A DNA stretch of 6,040 nt, from positions 1-6,040 of the forward strand of contig VGAV01000161.1 in NCBI GenBank assembly GCA_016870695.1. The letters run 5' to 3'. The notes under the pieces were generated by a model, which worked only from the letters and a program-made list of their open reading frames with translations, made no database searches and had not been told where the DNA came from. The stretch comes from Actinomycetota bacterium (GTDB taxonomy: Bacteria; Actinomycetota; Actinomycetes; Actinomycetales; Microbacteriaceae). Below are positions 1-5,452 of the stretch, one piece after another. Position 1 is the first letter of the stretch, and each line of letters starts with the position of its first letter. The position numbers and the translations under genes were made by a program.

Positions 1-648
1 GACGAGCAGATCCGCGGCGCCGGCGCGGGCCACCCGCAGCGGGTCGTCGGCCTTGCGGACGCTCTCGTCCGCGGCGACGGGGATGTCGAGGTAGCCGACG
101 CGCTCCCTCAGCTGGGCGAGCTCGTCGATCTCCGCGCACGGCTGCTCGACGTACTCGAGGTCGAACTCGGCCAGCGCGTGGACGGCGCGCTCGGCCTCGT
201 CGACGTTCCAGCCGCCGTTCGCGTCGATGCGGATGCGGCCCTCCGGTCCCAGCCGGCGGCGCACGGCGCGCACGCGGGCGACGTCGTCGGCGAGCACCTG
301 TCCGCGCTCGGCGACCTTCACCTTGGCGGTGCGGCATCCGTCGAACCGGTCGAGCACGGCGTCGACCCGGTCCGCGGCGACCGCGGGCACGGTCGCGTTG
401 ACGGGGACGGCCGTGCGCACGGGCGGCGGGGCGGAAGTCCAGCCGAAGTCGAGGGCACCGGCGAGCCAGGTGGCGGCCTCGCGGTCGCCGTACTCGACGA
501 AGGGGGAGAACTCCGTCCACCCCTCCGGGCCCTCCAGCAGGACCGCCTCGCGCGTCTCGACGCCGCGGAACCGCGTCACGAGGGGGAGGGTCACGACCCG
601 CGCGGTCGCGAGGAGGGCGTCCAGCGGGGGGAGGGCGGCGGTGCTCAT
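1..648 (-). CDS. menC: o-succinylbenzoate synthase MenC (5' part; 3' end beyond the left edge)
   Basis: MenC is an enolase-superfamily enzyme that dehydrates SHCHC to o-succinylbenzoate in cytoplasmic menaquinone synthesis. I translated the minus strand from the ATG at 648-646; it stays open for 216 codons to the window edge. Seen: an N-terminal capping domain (about residues 15-100), then barrel motifs KVKVAE (K109 and K111, the KxK catalytic pair), RIDANGGW (D142), YVEQP (E168) and VAADES (D194, E195). D142, E168 and D194 match the three Mg ligands of the family. Actinobacterial MenC is usually around 320 residues (recall), so about one third, including the C-terminal catalytic lysine region, lies outside. 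The start follows a purine-rich AGGATGAAGGG stretch that could be a Shine-Dalgarno, and the protein begins MSTAALPPLD. It is divergent from the menB-menE-menA run. Identity is very secure from the motifs and the men neighbours. Confidence 0.95.
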   Translation of the reverse strand, partial: MSTAALPPLDALLATARVVTLPLVTRFRGVETREAVLLEGPEGWTEFSPFVEYGDREAATWLAGALDFGWTSAPPPVRTAVPVNATVPAVAADRVDAVLDRFDGCRTAKVKVAERGQVLADDVARVRAVRRRLGPEGRIRIDANGGWNVDEAERAVHALAEFDLEYVEQPCAEIDELAQLRERVGYLDIPVAADESVRKADDPLRVARAGAADLLV

Positions 649-654
649 CCCTTC

Positions 655-684
655 ATCCTGTCGCGTGGAGGCCGTCCGCGTCAG
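655..684 (-). promoter_or_regulatory. possible weak menC promoter
   Basis: On the minus strand CTGACG (684-679) and CAGGAT (660-655) are 18 nt apart, and CAGGAT ends 6 nt before the menC ATG. The geometry matches the other promoters in this window, but the first base of the -10 is C rather than the nearly invariant T. The same bases also read as a purine-rich ribosome binding site. Either reading is possible, so this is a weak call. Confidence 0.25.
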
Positions 685-709
685 CCGCCCGCATCCGGGG
701 ACACGGGAA

Positions 710-715
710 TAGGCT
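710..715 (+). promoter_or_regulatory. -10 element of a probable leaderless promoter for the LLM-menB-menE run
   Basis: TAGGCT fits the actinobacterial TANNNT -10 consensus. It ends 6 nt (GGCCGC) before the ATG at 722, so transcription would be expected to start at or within a base of the A of the start codon. There is no purine-rich Shine-Dalgarno between it and the ATG. I see no good -35 hexamer at 16-18 nt upstream, which is common for GC-rich actinobacterial promoters. Inferred from position and consensus only. Confidence 0.55.
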
Positions 716-721
716 GGCCGC

Positions 722-1519
722 ATGCTCTTCGACACCCCGGTCCGGCTCGGCGTCCAGATCCAGCCGCAGCACGTCCAGTACTCCGACATCCGCGACGCCG
801 TCCTCCGCCTGGAGGAGATGGGCGTCGACATCCTGTTCAACTGGGACCACTTCTTCCCGCTCTACGGCGACCCGGACGGCGAGCACTTCGAGGCGTGGAC
901 CATGCTCGCCGCGTGGGCCGAGCAGACCGAGCGCGTCGAGTTCGGCGCCCTCGTGAACTGCAACAGCTACCGCAACGCGGACCTGCAGGCCGACATGGCC
1001 CGCACGATCGACCACATCAGCAAGAAGGGCGGCGACACCGGCCGCTTCATCTTCGGCACCGGCTCCGGCTGGTTCGAGCGCGACTACGACGAGTACGGCT
1101 ACGAGTTCGGCACCGCCGGGTCCCGCCTGAACGCGCTCGCGACGGACCTCGACCGCATCGTCGCGCGGTGGGGCAAGCTCAACCCGGCACCGACCCGTGG
1201 CATCCCGGTCATGATCGGCGGCAAGGGCGAGCAGAAGACGCTCCGCATCGTGGCGCGTCACGCCGACATCTGGCACAGCTTCGTGACCCCCGACGAGCTG
1301 CCGCACAAGCTGGGCGTCATCGAGCGCTGGGCCGAGACGGAGGGGCGCGACCTGTCGGGTCTCGTCGTCTCGAACGAGCTGAAGGACCGCGACGAGTCCG
1401 ACGCCGACGCGCTGTTCGACGCGGGCACCCGCCTGTTCACGCTCGGCTTCTCGGGTCCGGACTGGGACTACTCGATCGTGGAGCGGTGGCTCGCCTGGCG
1501 CGACGCGAAGAACGCCTGA
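722..1519 (+). CDS. LLM-class (luciferase-like) oxidoreductase, probably F420- or FMN-dependent
   Basis: This 265-residue protein has the bacterial luciferase-like TIM-barrel pattern. The N-terminal strand VRLGVQIQP (7-15) is followed by NWDHFFP (40-46), matching the family's conserved D-H region. A glycine-rich GTGSGWFERDY segment (112-122) fits the family's cofactor phosphate-binding region, and IPVMIGGKGEQKTLRI (161-176) with RHADIWH is typical of the F420-dependent subgroup. Family members reduce or oxidise small molecules with F420 or flavin; the substrate here cannot be read from sequence. It is slightly shorter than many members (roughly 280-330) but looks complete. The ATG is preceded by a -10 hexamer rather than a ribosome binding site. 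Its stop is 4 nt before menB, so the two are almost certainly co-transcribed, hinting at a redox role tied to quinone metabolism. No LLM protein is an established menaquinone enzyme, and cofactor choice (F420 or FMN) is undecided. Confidence 0.85.
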   Translation: MLFDTPVRLGVQIQPQHVQYSDIRDAVLRLEEMGVDILFNWDHFFPLYGDPDGEHFEAWTMLAAWAEQTERVEFGALVNCNSYRNADLQADMARTIDHISKKGGDTGRFIFGTGSGWFERDYDEYGYEFGTAGSRLNALATDLDRIVARWGKLNPAPTRGIPVMIGGKGEQKTLRIVARHADIWHSFVTPDELPHKLGVIERWAETEGRDLSGLVVSNELKDRDESDADALFDAGTRLFTLGFSGPDWDYSIVERWLAWRDAKNA

Positions 1520-1523
1520 GCCG

Positions 1524-2426
1524 GTGACCGTCTCCGACATCTTCGACCCGGACGAGTGGGTCCCGGCGCCCGGGGCGGAGCGCTACACCGACATCACCGC
1601 GCACGTCACGCATGACGGCCGGGTCGCCCGCATCGCGTTCGATCGTCCGGAGGTGCGCAACGCCTTCCGTCCGCACACCGTCGACGAGCTGTACACGGCG
1701 CTCGACATCGCGCGGCAGAACCCCCGGATCGGCGTGGTCCTCCTGACCGGCAACGGTCCGAGCCCGAAGGACGGCGGCTGGGCGTTCTGCTCCGGCGGCG
1801 ACCAGCGCATCCGCGGGCGCGACGGCTACAAGTACTCGGACGACGAGGCTGCCGTCGGCGATCCCGCGCGCGCCGGGCGCCTGCACATCCTCGAGGTGCA
1901 GCGGCTCATCCGCTTCATGCCGAAGGTCGTCATCGCGGTCGTGCCGGGCTGGGCCGCGGGCGGCGGCCACTCACTGAACGTCGTGTGCGACCTGTCGATC
2001 GCCAGCGCCGAGCACGGGCGGTTCAAGCAGACGGATGCCGATGTCGGCTCGTTCGACGCCGGCTACGGGTCCGCCTATTTCGCCCGCCAGATCGGGCAGA
2101 AGTTCGCCCGCGAGATCTTCTTCCTCGCGGAGGAGTACTCGGCGCAGCGCGCGTACGAGATGGGGGCGGTCAACCGCGTCGTCCCGCACGCCGAGCTCGA
2201 GCGCGAGGCGCTCGGGATGGCCCGCACCATCCTCTCGAAGTCGCCCACGGCCATCCGCATGCTGAAGTACGCGTTCAACGCGGTCGACGACGGTCTGGTG
2301 GGCCAGCAGCTCTTCGCGGGCGAGGCCACGCGACTGGCGTACGGCACCGACGAGGCCGCGGAGGGCCGCGACTCCTTCCTCGAGAAGCGGGCTCCCGACT
2401 GGTCCGGCGTCCCGTGGCACTTCTGA
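1524..2426 (+). CDS. menB: 1,4-dihydroxy-2-naphthoyl-CoA synthase MenB
   Basis: MenB is a crotonase-fold enzyme that cyclises OSB-CoA to DHNA-CoA. The 300-residue protein shows the family's landmarks: FDRPEVRNAFRPHTVDEL (39-56), WAFCSGGDQRIRG (86-98, part of the CoA-binding and oxyanion region), WAAGGGHSLNVVCDLSIAS (143-161), TDADVGSFDAGYGS (170-183) and the C-terminal WSGVPWHF. By alignment from memory with M. tuberculosis MenB (D185, S190, D192, Y287), the active-site residues here are D171, S176, D178 and Y273. D171, where E. coli has glycine, puts it in the bicarbonate-independent class. The GTG start is 4 nt after the upstream stop (TGAGCCGGTG) with only a weak GAAGAA upstream, so translation probably depends on coupling. 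The N-terminus VSDIFDPDEWVP matches actinobacterial homologues, supporting this start. menE follows closely. Confidence 0.97.
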   Translation: MTVSDIFDPDEWVPAPGAERYTDITAHVTHDGRVARIAFDRPEVRNAFRPHTVDELYTALDIARQNPRIGVVLLTGNGPSPKDGGWAFCSGGDQRIRGRDGYKYSDDEAAVGDPARAGRLHILEVQRLIRFMPKVVIAVVPGWAAGGGHSLNVVCDLSIASAEHGRFKQTDADVGSFDAGYGSAYFARQIGQKFAREIFFLAEEYSAQRAYEMGAVNRVVPHAELEREALGMARTILSKSPTAIRMLKYAFNAVDDGLVGQQLFAGEATRLAYGTDEAAEGRDSFLEKRAPDWSGVPWHF

Positions 2427-2443
2427 TCCCCGGATGCCGCCCC

Positions 2444-2450
2444 GGCGGAG
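2444..2450 (+). promoter_or_regulatory. ribosome binding site that favours the GTG start of menE
   Basis: GGCGGAG ends 4 nt before the in-frame GTG at 2455, a reasonable Shine-Dalgarno core (GGAG) with short spacing. The upstream in-frame ATG at 2434 is preceded by GATCCCCGG, which has no such core. This supports starting MenE at 2455 and dropping the seven residues MPPRRSA. Confidence 0.5.
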
Positions 2451-2454
2451 CGCG

Positions 2455-3597
2455 GTGAGACTCGCGGCCCCACCGTCCTCGGACGCGCGCGACGTCCTGC
2501 GGGCGCTGCGCGCGGCCGTGTTCGGCGCCGGGCCGGCGGTGGCGCTGGGGGGCGCGGGCCTGCCGGACGAGGTGCCGCCCGGCACGGCGGTGGTCGTGAC
2601 GACGTCCGGCTCGACGGGGGTGCCCAAGTCGGTGGCGCTCAGCCGGAACGCCCTGCTGGCGAGCGCGTTCGCGACCTCCGCGCGGATCGGCGAGGGGGCG
2701 TGGCTGCTCGCGGTGCCGGCGACCTACGTGGCGGGGGTGCAGGTGCTCGTGCGGGCGCTCGCCGCGGAGCGCGAGCCGGGGGTGCTGGCCGGGTCGTTCC
2801 GTCCGGACGCGTTCGCGGCGGCCGCGCTCGGCCTGGTGTCGCACGAGAACGGCGCGCGCGTGCCCACATACACCTCGCTCGTCCCCGCGCAGCTGCAGCG
2901 CCTGCTGGACGCGGCGGACGAGGATCCCCAGGTCGCGGAGGCGCTGCGGTCGTTCGAGCGCATCCTCATCGGCGGCCAGGCGCTGCCCCCGGCGACCCGG
3001 GAGCGGGCGGCGGGTCTCGGCGCACGGATCGTCCGCACCTACGGCTCGACCGAGACGAGCGGGGGGTGCGTCTACGACGGGGTCCCGCTCGACGGCGTCG
3101 AGGTCGCGATCGTCGACGGGGAGGTCCGGCTCACCGGTCCGACCCTCGCCGACGGGTACCTGGGCGAGCCGGCGCGGACGGCGGAGGCCTTCCCGATGGA
3201 TGCCGCCGGAGTGCACTGGTATCGCACCGGTGACGCCGGCGAGCTGACGGACGGGGTGCTGCGGATCACCGGTCGTCTCGACAACGTCATCGTCTCGGGC
3301 GGGGTGAACGTGTCGCTGGACCGGGTGGAGGCGGTGGTCCGCGGCATCCCGGGTCTGGAGACGGCCGTGGTCGTCCCGGTCGAGGACGCGACGTGGGGGC
3401 AGGGCTCGGCCGTGGTCGCCGTCGGTGCGGGACCGGCCGACGCGCTCCTCCGGCGGGTGCGGGACGCCGTCGGGCTCGAGGTGGGGCGGCCGGCCCGGCC
3501 GTCGCGCGTCGTCCTGGTCGAGGAGATGCCCGTGCTGTCGTCGGGCAAGCCGGACCGCGCGCTGCTGCATCGTCGTCTGGCGGCCGGGGCGGCATAA
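2455..3597 (+). CDS. menE: o-succinylbenzoate-CoA ligase MenE
   Basis: MenE is an ANL-superfamily adenylating enzyme that activates o-succinylbenzoate with ATP and joins it to CoA. Numbered from the GTG at 2455 (380 residues), the adenylation motifs are in order: TSGSTGVPKS (50-59, P-loop), YGSTE (196-200), YRTGD (256-260), GRLDNVIVSGGVNVS (273-287, hinge with D276) and SSGKPDR (362-368) with catalytic lysine K365. It is shorter than E. coli MenE (about 450), lacking much of the N-terminal subdomain. Compact MenE proteins of this size are usual in actinobacteria (recall), so I do not read it as truncated. An ATG at 2434 is the alternative start and would add seven residues; the GGCGGAG before 2455 makes the GTG more likely. 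It lies 28 nt after menB and 11 nt before menA. Substrate assignment rests on the men neighbours as much as on motifs. Confidence 0.93.
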   Translation: MRLAAPPSSDARDVLRALRAAVFGAGPAVALGGAGLPDEVPPGTAVVVTTSGSTGVPKSVALSRNALLASAFATSARIGEGAWLLAVPATYVAGVQVLVRALAAEREPGVLAGSFRPDAFAAAALGLVSHENGARVPTYTSLVPAQLQRLLDAADEDPQVAEALRSFERILIGGQALPPATRERAAGLGARIVRTYGSTETSGGCVYDGVPLDGVEVAIVDGEVRLTGPTLADGYLGEPARTAEAFPMDAAGVHWYRTGDAGELTDGVLRITGRLDNVIVSGGVNVSLDRVEAVVRGIPGLETAVVVPVEDATWGQGSAVVAVGAGPADALLRRVRDAVGLEVGRPARPSRVVLVEEMPVLSSGKPDRALLHRRLAAGAA

Positions 3598-3600
3598 ACT
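3595..3600 (+). promoter_or_regulatory. -10-like hexamer overlapping the menE stop codon, possible leaderless menA promoter
   Basis: TAAACT matches TANNNT, and its first three bases are the menE stop codon. It ends 8 nt before the menA GTG, and GACCCCTC in between has no Shine-Dalgarno. This would give menA its own leaderless transcript besides read-through from menE. No clear -35 is visible. A TAA stop followed by a T two bases later can arise by chance, so confidence is moderate. Confidence 0.4.
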
Positions 3601-3608
3601 GACCCCTC

Positions 3609-4583
3609 GTGGCAGCACAGTCTCGCAAGCGTTCCCAGCCCGTGAAGCGTCGGCGCGTCGGCGGTGACCCGTCGAAGCCGAAGGTGGCGTCGCCGGCGGC
3701 GGTCGCTCCCGCGACGGCCCGGGACTGGATCGGCGCCGCGCGACTGCGGACGCTGCCGCTGGCCATCACGCCGGTGCTCATCGGCTCAGGCGCGGCGACG
3801 CTGGTCGATCCCGCGCTGCACTGGGTGATCGCCCTCGCGTGCCTCGCGGTCGCCGTGTCGCTGCAGATCGGCGTCAACTACGCGAACGACTACAGCGACG
3901 GCGTGCGCGGCACGGACGACGTGCGCGTGGGTCCGGCTCGTCTGACGGGGGCCGGCAAGGCCCGCCCGCGCACGGTGCTCATCGTCGCGTTCTCGTTCTT
4001 CGCCCTCGCGGCGCTCGTCGGTCTCGCGCTGGTCATCCGGACGCAGCAGTGGTGGCTGCTGCTGGTCGGGGCCGCGTGCATCGTCGCGGCGTACTTCTAC
4101 ACCGGCGGCAAGCGGCCGTACGGCTATAACGCGCTCGGCGAGGTCTTCGTCTTCGTGTTCTTCGGCCTGGTCGCCACCCTCGGGACGACGTGGCTGCAGG
4201 TGCGGGCGCTGCCGCAGGAGGCCTGGCTCGGAGCGGTGGCCGCGGGCCTGCTGGCCTGCGCGGTGCTGCTGGTGAACAACCTGCGCGACATCGACCAGGA
4301 CCGCCTCGCGGGCAAGCGCACCCTGTCGGTCCTCATCGGCCGCACGGCGACGCGGGTGCTGTTCACCGTGTTCGTGCTGGTGCCGTTCGCGATCTCCGCC
4401 TTCCTGGCGCTGATCTTCCCGGTCGCGTGGCTGACGCTCATCGCCCTGCTCGGGGGACTGTCGGCGATCCTCATCGTGTGGACCTACCGCGTGCCGCGCG
4501 AGCTGATCACGGCGCTGCAGGTCACGAGCCTCACGTCGGTCGCGTACGGCGCCCTGCTGTTCTGGGCGTTCCTCGCGGTCTGA
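3609..4583 (+). CDS. menA: 1,4-dihydroxy-2-naphthoate polyprenyltransferase MenA
   Basis: MenA is an integral-membrane UbiA-superfamily prenyltransferase that attaches the polyprenyl tail to DHNA, giving demethylmenaquinone. The 324-residue protein has the MenA signature WIGAARLRTLPLAITPVLIG (40-59). The first Asp-rich motif is NYANDYSDGVRGTDD (90-104; N90, D94, D97, D103). The second is NNLRDIDQDRLAGKRT (223-238; D227, D231). These bind Mg and prenyl diphosphate. I count about eight hydrophobic segments between residues 50 and 324. The first 37 residues are a strongly basic Lys/Arg tail, about 35 residues longer than the N-terminus I recall for M. tuberculosis MenA (about 292 aa); it would be cytoplasmic by the positive-inside rule. 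The GTG start is supported by a -10-like hexamer just upstream; no Shine-Dalgarno is visible. It is the last gene of the rightward run and converges on the DUF4229 gene. Confidence 0.96.
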   Translation: MAAQSRKRSQPVKRRRVGGDPSKPKVASPAAVAPATARDWIGAARLRTLPLAITPVLIGSGAATLVDPALHWVIALACLAVAVSLQIGVNYANDYSDGVRGTDDVRVGPARLTGAGKARPRTVLIVAFSFFALAALVGLALVIRTQQWWLLLVGAACIVAAYFYTGGKRPYGYNALGEVFVFVFFGLVATLGTTWLQVRALPQEAWLGAVAAGLLACAVLLVNNLRDIDQDRLAGKRTLSVLIGRTATRVLFTVFVLVPFAISAFLALIFPVAWLTLIALLGGLSAILIVWTYRVPRELITALQVTSLTSVAYGALLFWAFLAV

Positions 4584-4592
4584 GCCCGCGAA

Positions 4593-4637
4593 GGCTCAGC
4601 GCCGGCCGGCTCGGCGCCGGCCTGCTCAGCGCTGGTC
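4593..4637. repeat. three degenerate 15-bp tandem units between convergent genes
   Basis: Unit 1 is GGCTCAGCGCCGGCC (4593-4607), unit 2 is GGCTCGGCGCCGGCC (4608-4622, one change) and unit 3 is TGCTCAGCGCTGGTC (4623-4637, more diverged). The array begins 9 nt after the menA stop and overlaps the last codons and stop of the leftward DUF4229 gene. It could be a slippage product that supplies the hairpin described separately. Confidence 0.7.
4597..4634. terminator. candidate bidirectional hairpin terminator between menA and the DUF4229 gene
   Basis: The inner stem is GGCCGGC (4604-4610) with GCCGGCC (4616-4622): seven G-C pairs around a 5-nt TCGGC loop. An outer stem CAGCGC (4597-4602) with GCGCTG (4629-4634) can stack on it across a small asymmetric internal loop. 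The structure reads similarly on both strands, as expected between convergent genes. No U-tract follows on either strand, so it is not a canonical intrinsic terminator. It also overlaps the last codons of the leftward gene. Confidence 0.4.
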
Positions 4638-4934
4638 GTCGGGACGATTGCGGTCGACCACGGCGTCCTCGACGTCGGCGTCGGCCTCCGCTGCACTCCG
4701 GCGCTCGCGGTTCTCGGCCTTGCGAGCGGCGTTGCGCTCGGCGAGCCCGCCGGTGACCTGGTCGAGCGGTCGACGCAGGAGGAGCAGCGACAGGCTCAAG
4801 CCGATGAGGGCCGCGAAGACGGCGGCCAGCCAGGGCAGCTCCTGGAACACCGGGAACAGCAGGAGGATGCCGAGCGGGACCAGGAACGCGAGCAGCCGCA
4901 GCACGGTGTAGACCAGGGCGGAGCGGGCACGCAT
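4626..4934 (-). CDS. DUF4229-like small two-helix membrane protein
   Basis: This 102-residue protein of unknown function has two hydrophobic helices. The first is about residues 7-27 (ALVYTVLRLLAFLVPLG onward) and the second about 36-53, ending in LSLSLLLLRRPLDQ. A charged tail follows (64-102): first Arg/Lys/Glu-rich (LAERNAARKAENRERRS), then acidic. The opening R-x-x-LVYTVLRL and the RRPLDQ after helix 2 resemble actinobacterial DUF4229 proteins. That is recognition from memory, not a database hit. It starts at an ATG with a TAGAAT -10 hexamer 6 nt upstream and no Shine-Dalgarno. It points against menA and is divergent from the PLDc_N-like gene. No catalytic residues are evident; a structural or scaffold role near membrane-bound MenA is speculation. 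Confidence 0.85.
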   Translation of the reverse strand: MRARSALVYTVLRLLAFLVPLGILLLFPVFQELPWLAAVFAALIGLSLSLLLLRRPLDQVTGGLAERNAARKAENRERRSAAEADADVEDAVVDRNRPDDQR

Positions 4935-4940
4935 TCGACC

Positions 4941-4968
4941 ATTCTACGGCGGTCGGCGGACCTGTCGG
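4941..4968 (-). promoter_or_regulatory. probable leaderless promoter of the DUF4229 gene
   Basis: On the minus strand TAGAAT (4946-4941) ends 6 nt before the ATG at 4934. CCGACA (4968-4963), matching four of six TTGACA positions, lies 16 nt upstream of it. No Shine-Dalgarno lies between. This is the most complete promoter in the window and shares a 74-bp gap with the divergent promoter at 4997. Confidence 0.6.
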
Positions 4969-4996
4969 CGTCCGGCCCCTGTCCAGCCGGCGCACG

Positions 4997-5002
4997 TAGG
5001 AT
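4997..5002 (+). promoter_or_regulatory. -10 element of a probable leaderless promoter for the PLDc_N-menD pair
   Basis: TAGGAT fits TANNNT and ends 6 nt (TGGGGC) before the ATG at 5009, placing the expected transcript start on the ATG. The TGGGG in between is a poor, too-close Shine-Dalgarno. No -35 is recognisable. It is presumably also the main promoter for menD, which has none of its own. Confidence 0.55.
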
Positions 5003-5008
5003 TGGGGC

Positions 5009-5449
5009 ATGGCACGGCTGTTGCTGATTCTGGCGCTCGTGGCGACCGCCTTCTGGGTCTACACGATCGTCGACTGCGCCGTGCAACCGGCCGGGCGTCA
5101 CCGCGGGGTGAGCAAGGCGGCGTGGATGGTCATCGTGATCGTCCTGCCCGTGCTCGGCGGCATCCTGTGGTTCCTCATCGGTCGTGGCCGCGCAAGCCGT
5201 CCCACGGCGGCCCGCCGCGCGCCGGACGACGACCCGGAGTTCCTGCGGGGCATGTCGGCGAGCGCCCGCGCCGAGCAGGACGAGCGGATCCGCCGCCTCG
5301 AGGAGGAGCTCGCGCAGCTGGACTCCGAGGCCGACGACCCGCGCACGCAGACGCCTCCGCCCGCACCCGGTACGGCGTCCTCCGACGACCCCGACGACCC
5401 CGGCAAGGGCGACGACGACTCCCGCGGTCAGCGCGGCGCCGTCGGCTGA
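5009..5449 (+). CDS. PLDc_N-like small membrane protein
   Basis: This 146-residue protein resembles the two-helix domain found at the N-terminus of cardiolipin synthases (PLDc_N), here without any phospholipase D catalytic HKD motif. Helix 1 spans about residues 4-24 and carries FWVYTIVDC (15-23, with the family's W-x-Y-x-x-x-D pattern). Helix 2 spans about 38-57, reading AWMVIVIVLPVLGGILWFLIG, including its conserved P and G. Then comes a basic linker, a likely coiled coil (about 83-108, SARAEQDERIRRLEEELAQL) and a low-complexity tail rich in Asp, Pro and Gly. The tail includes a 9-bp direct repeat GACGACCCC (5384-5401). No enzyme activity is predicted, and the family's function is unclear. 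Its stop is 3 nt before menD, so it is probably co-transcribed and translationally coupled to it. Confidence 0.85.
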   Translation: MARLLLILALVATAFWVYTIVDCAVQPAGRHRGVSKAAWMVIVIVLPVLGGILWFLIGRGRASRPTAARRAPDDDPEFLRGMSASARAEQDERIRRLEEELAQLDSEADDPRTQTPPPAPGTASSDDPDDPGKGDDDSRGQRGAVG

Positions 5450-5452
5450 GCC

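Noticed and set aside
178..1527. Long plus-strand open frame (449 codons) across the start of the window
   Set aside because: It runs antisense through menC, across the divergent gap, then in another frame of the LLM gene. Its product is Arg/Gly/Pro-rich low complexity with no family motif, typical of GC-rich shadow frames.
653..1540. Minus-strand open frame (295 codons) opposite the LLM oxidoreductase
   Set aside because: It lies wholly antisense to a gene with clear LLM motifs, and its Val/Arg/Asp-rich product has no recognisable fold.
2434..2454. ATG at 2434 as the menE start
   Set aside because: It has no Shine-Dalgarno and adds MPPRRSA, which does not look like the conserved start. The GTG at 2455 has GGCGGAG at good spacing. 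The ATG cannot be fully excluded.
2275..3618. Minus-strand open frame (447 codons) opposite menE
   Set aside because: The complete set of adenylation motifs is on the plus strand. The antisense product is Arg/Pro/His-rich and featureless.
4484..4696. Pentapeptide-repeat protein (AEQAG-AEPAG-AEPSR) on the minus strand
   Set aside because: The peptide repeats are simply the 15-bp tandem DNA units read in a non-coding frame across the convergent gap. The frame lies antisense to the end of menA and in another frame of the DUF4229 gene.
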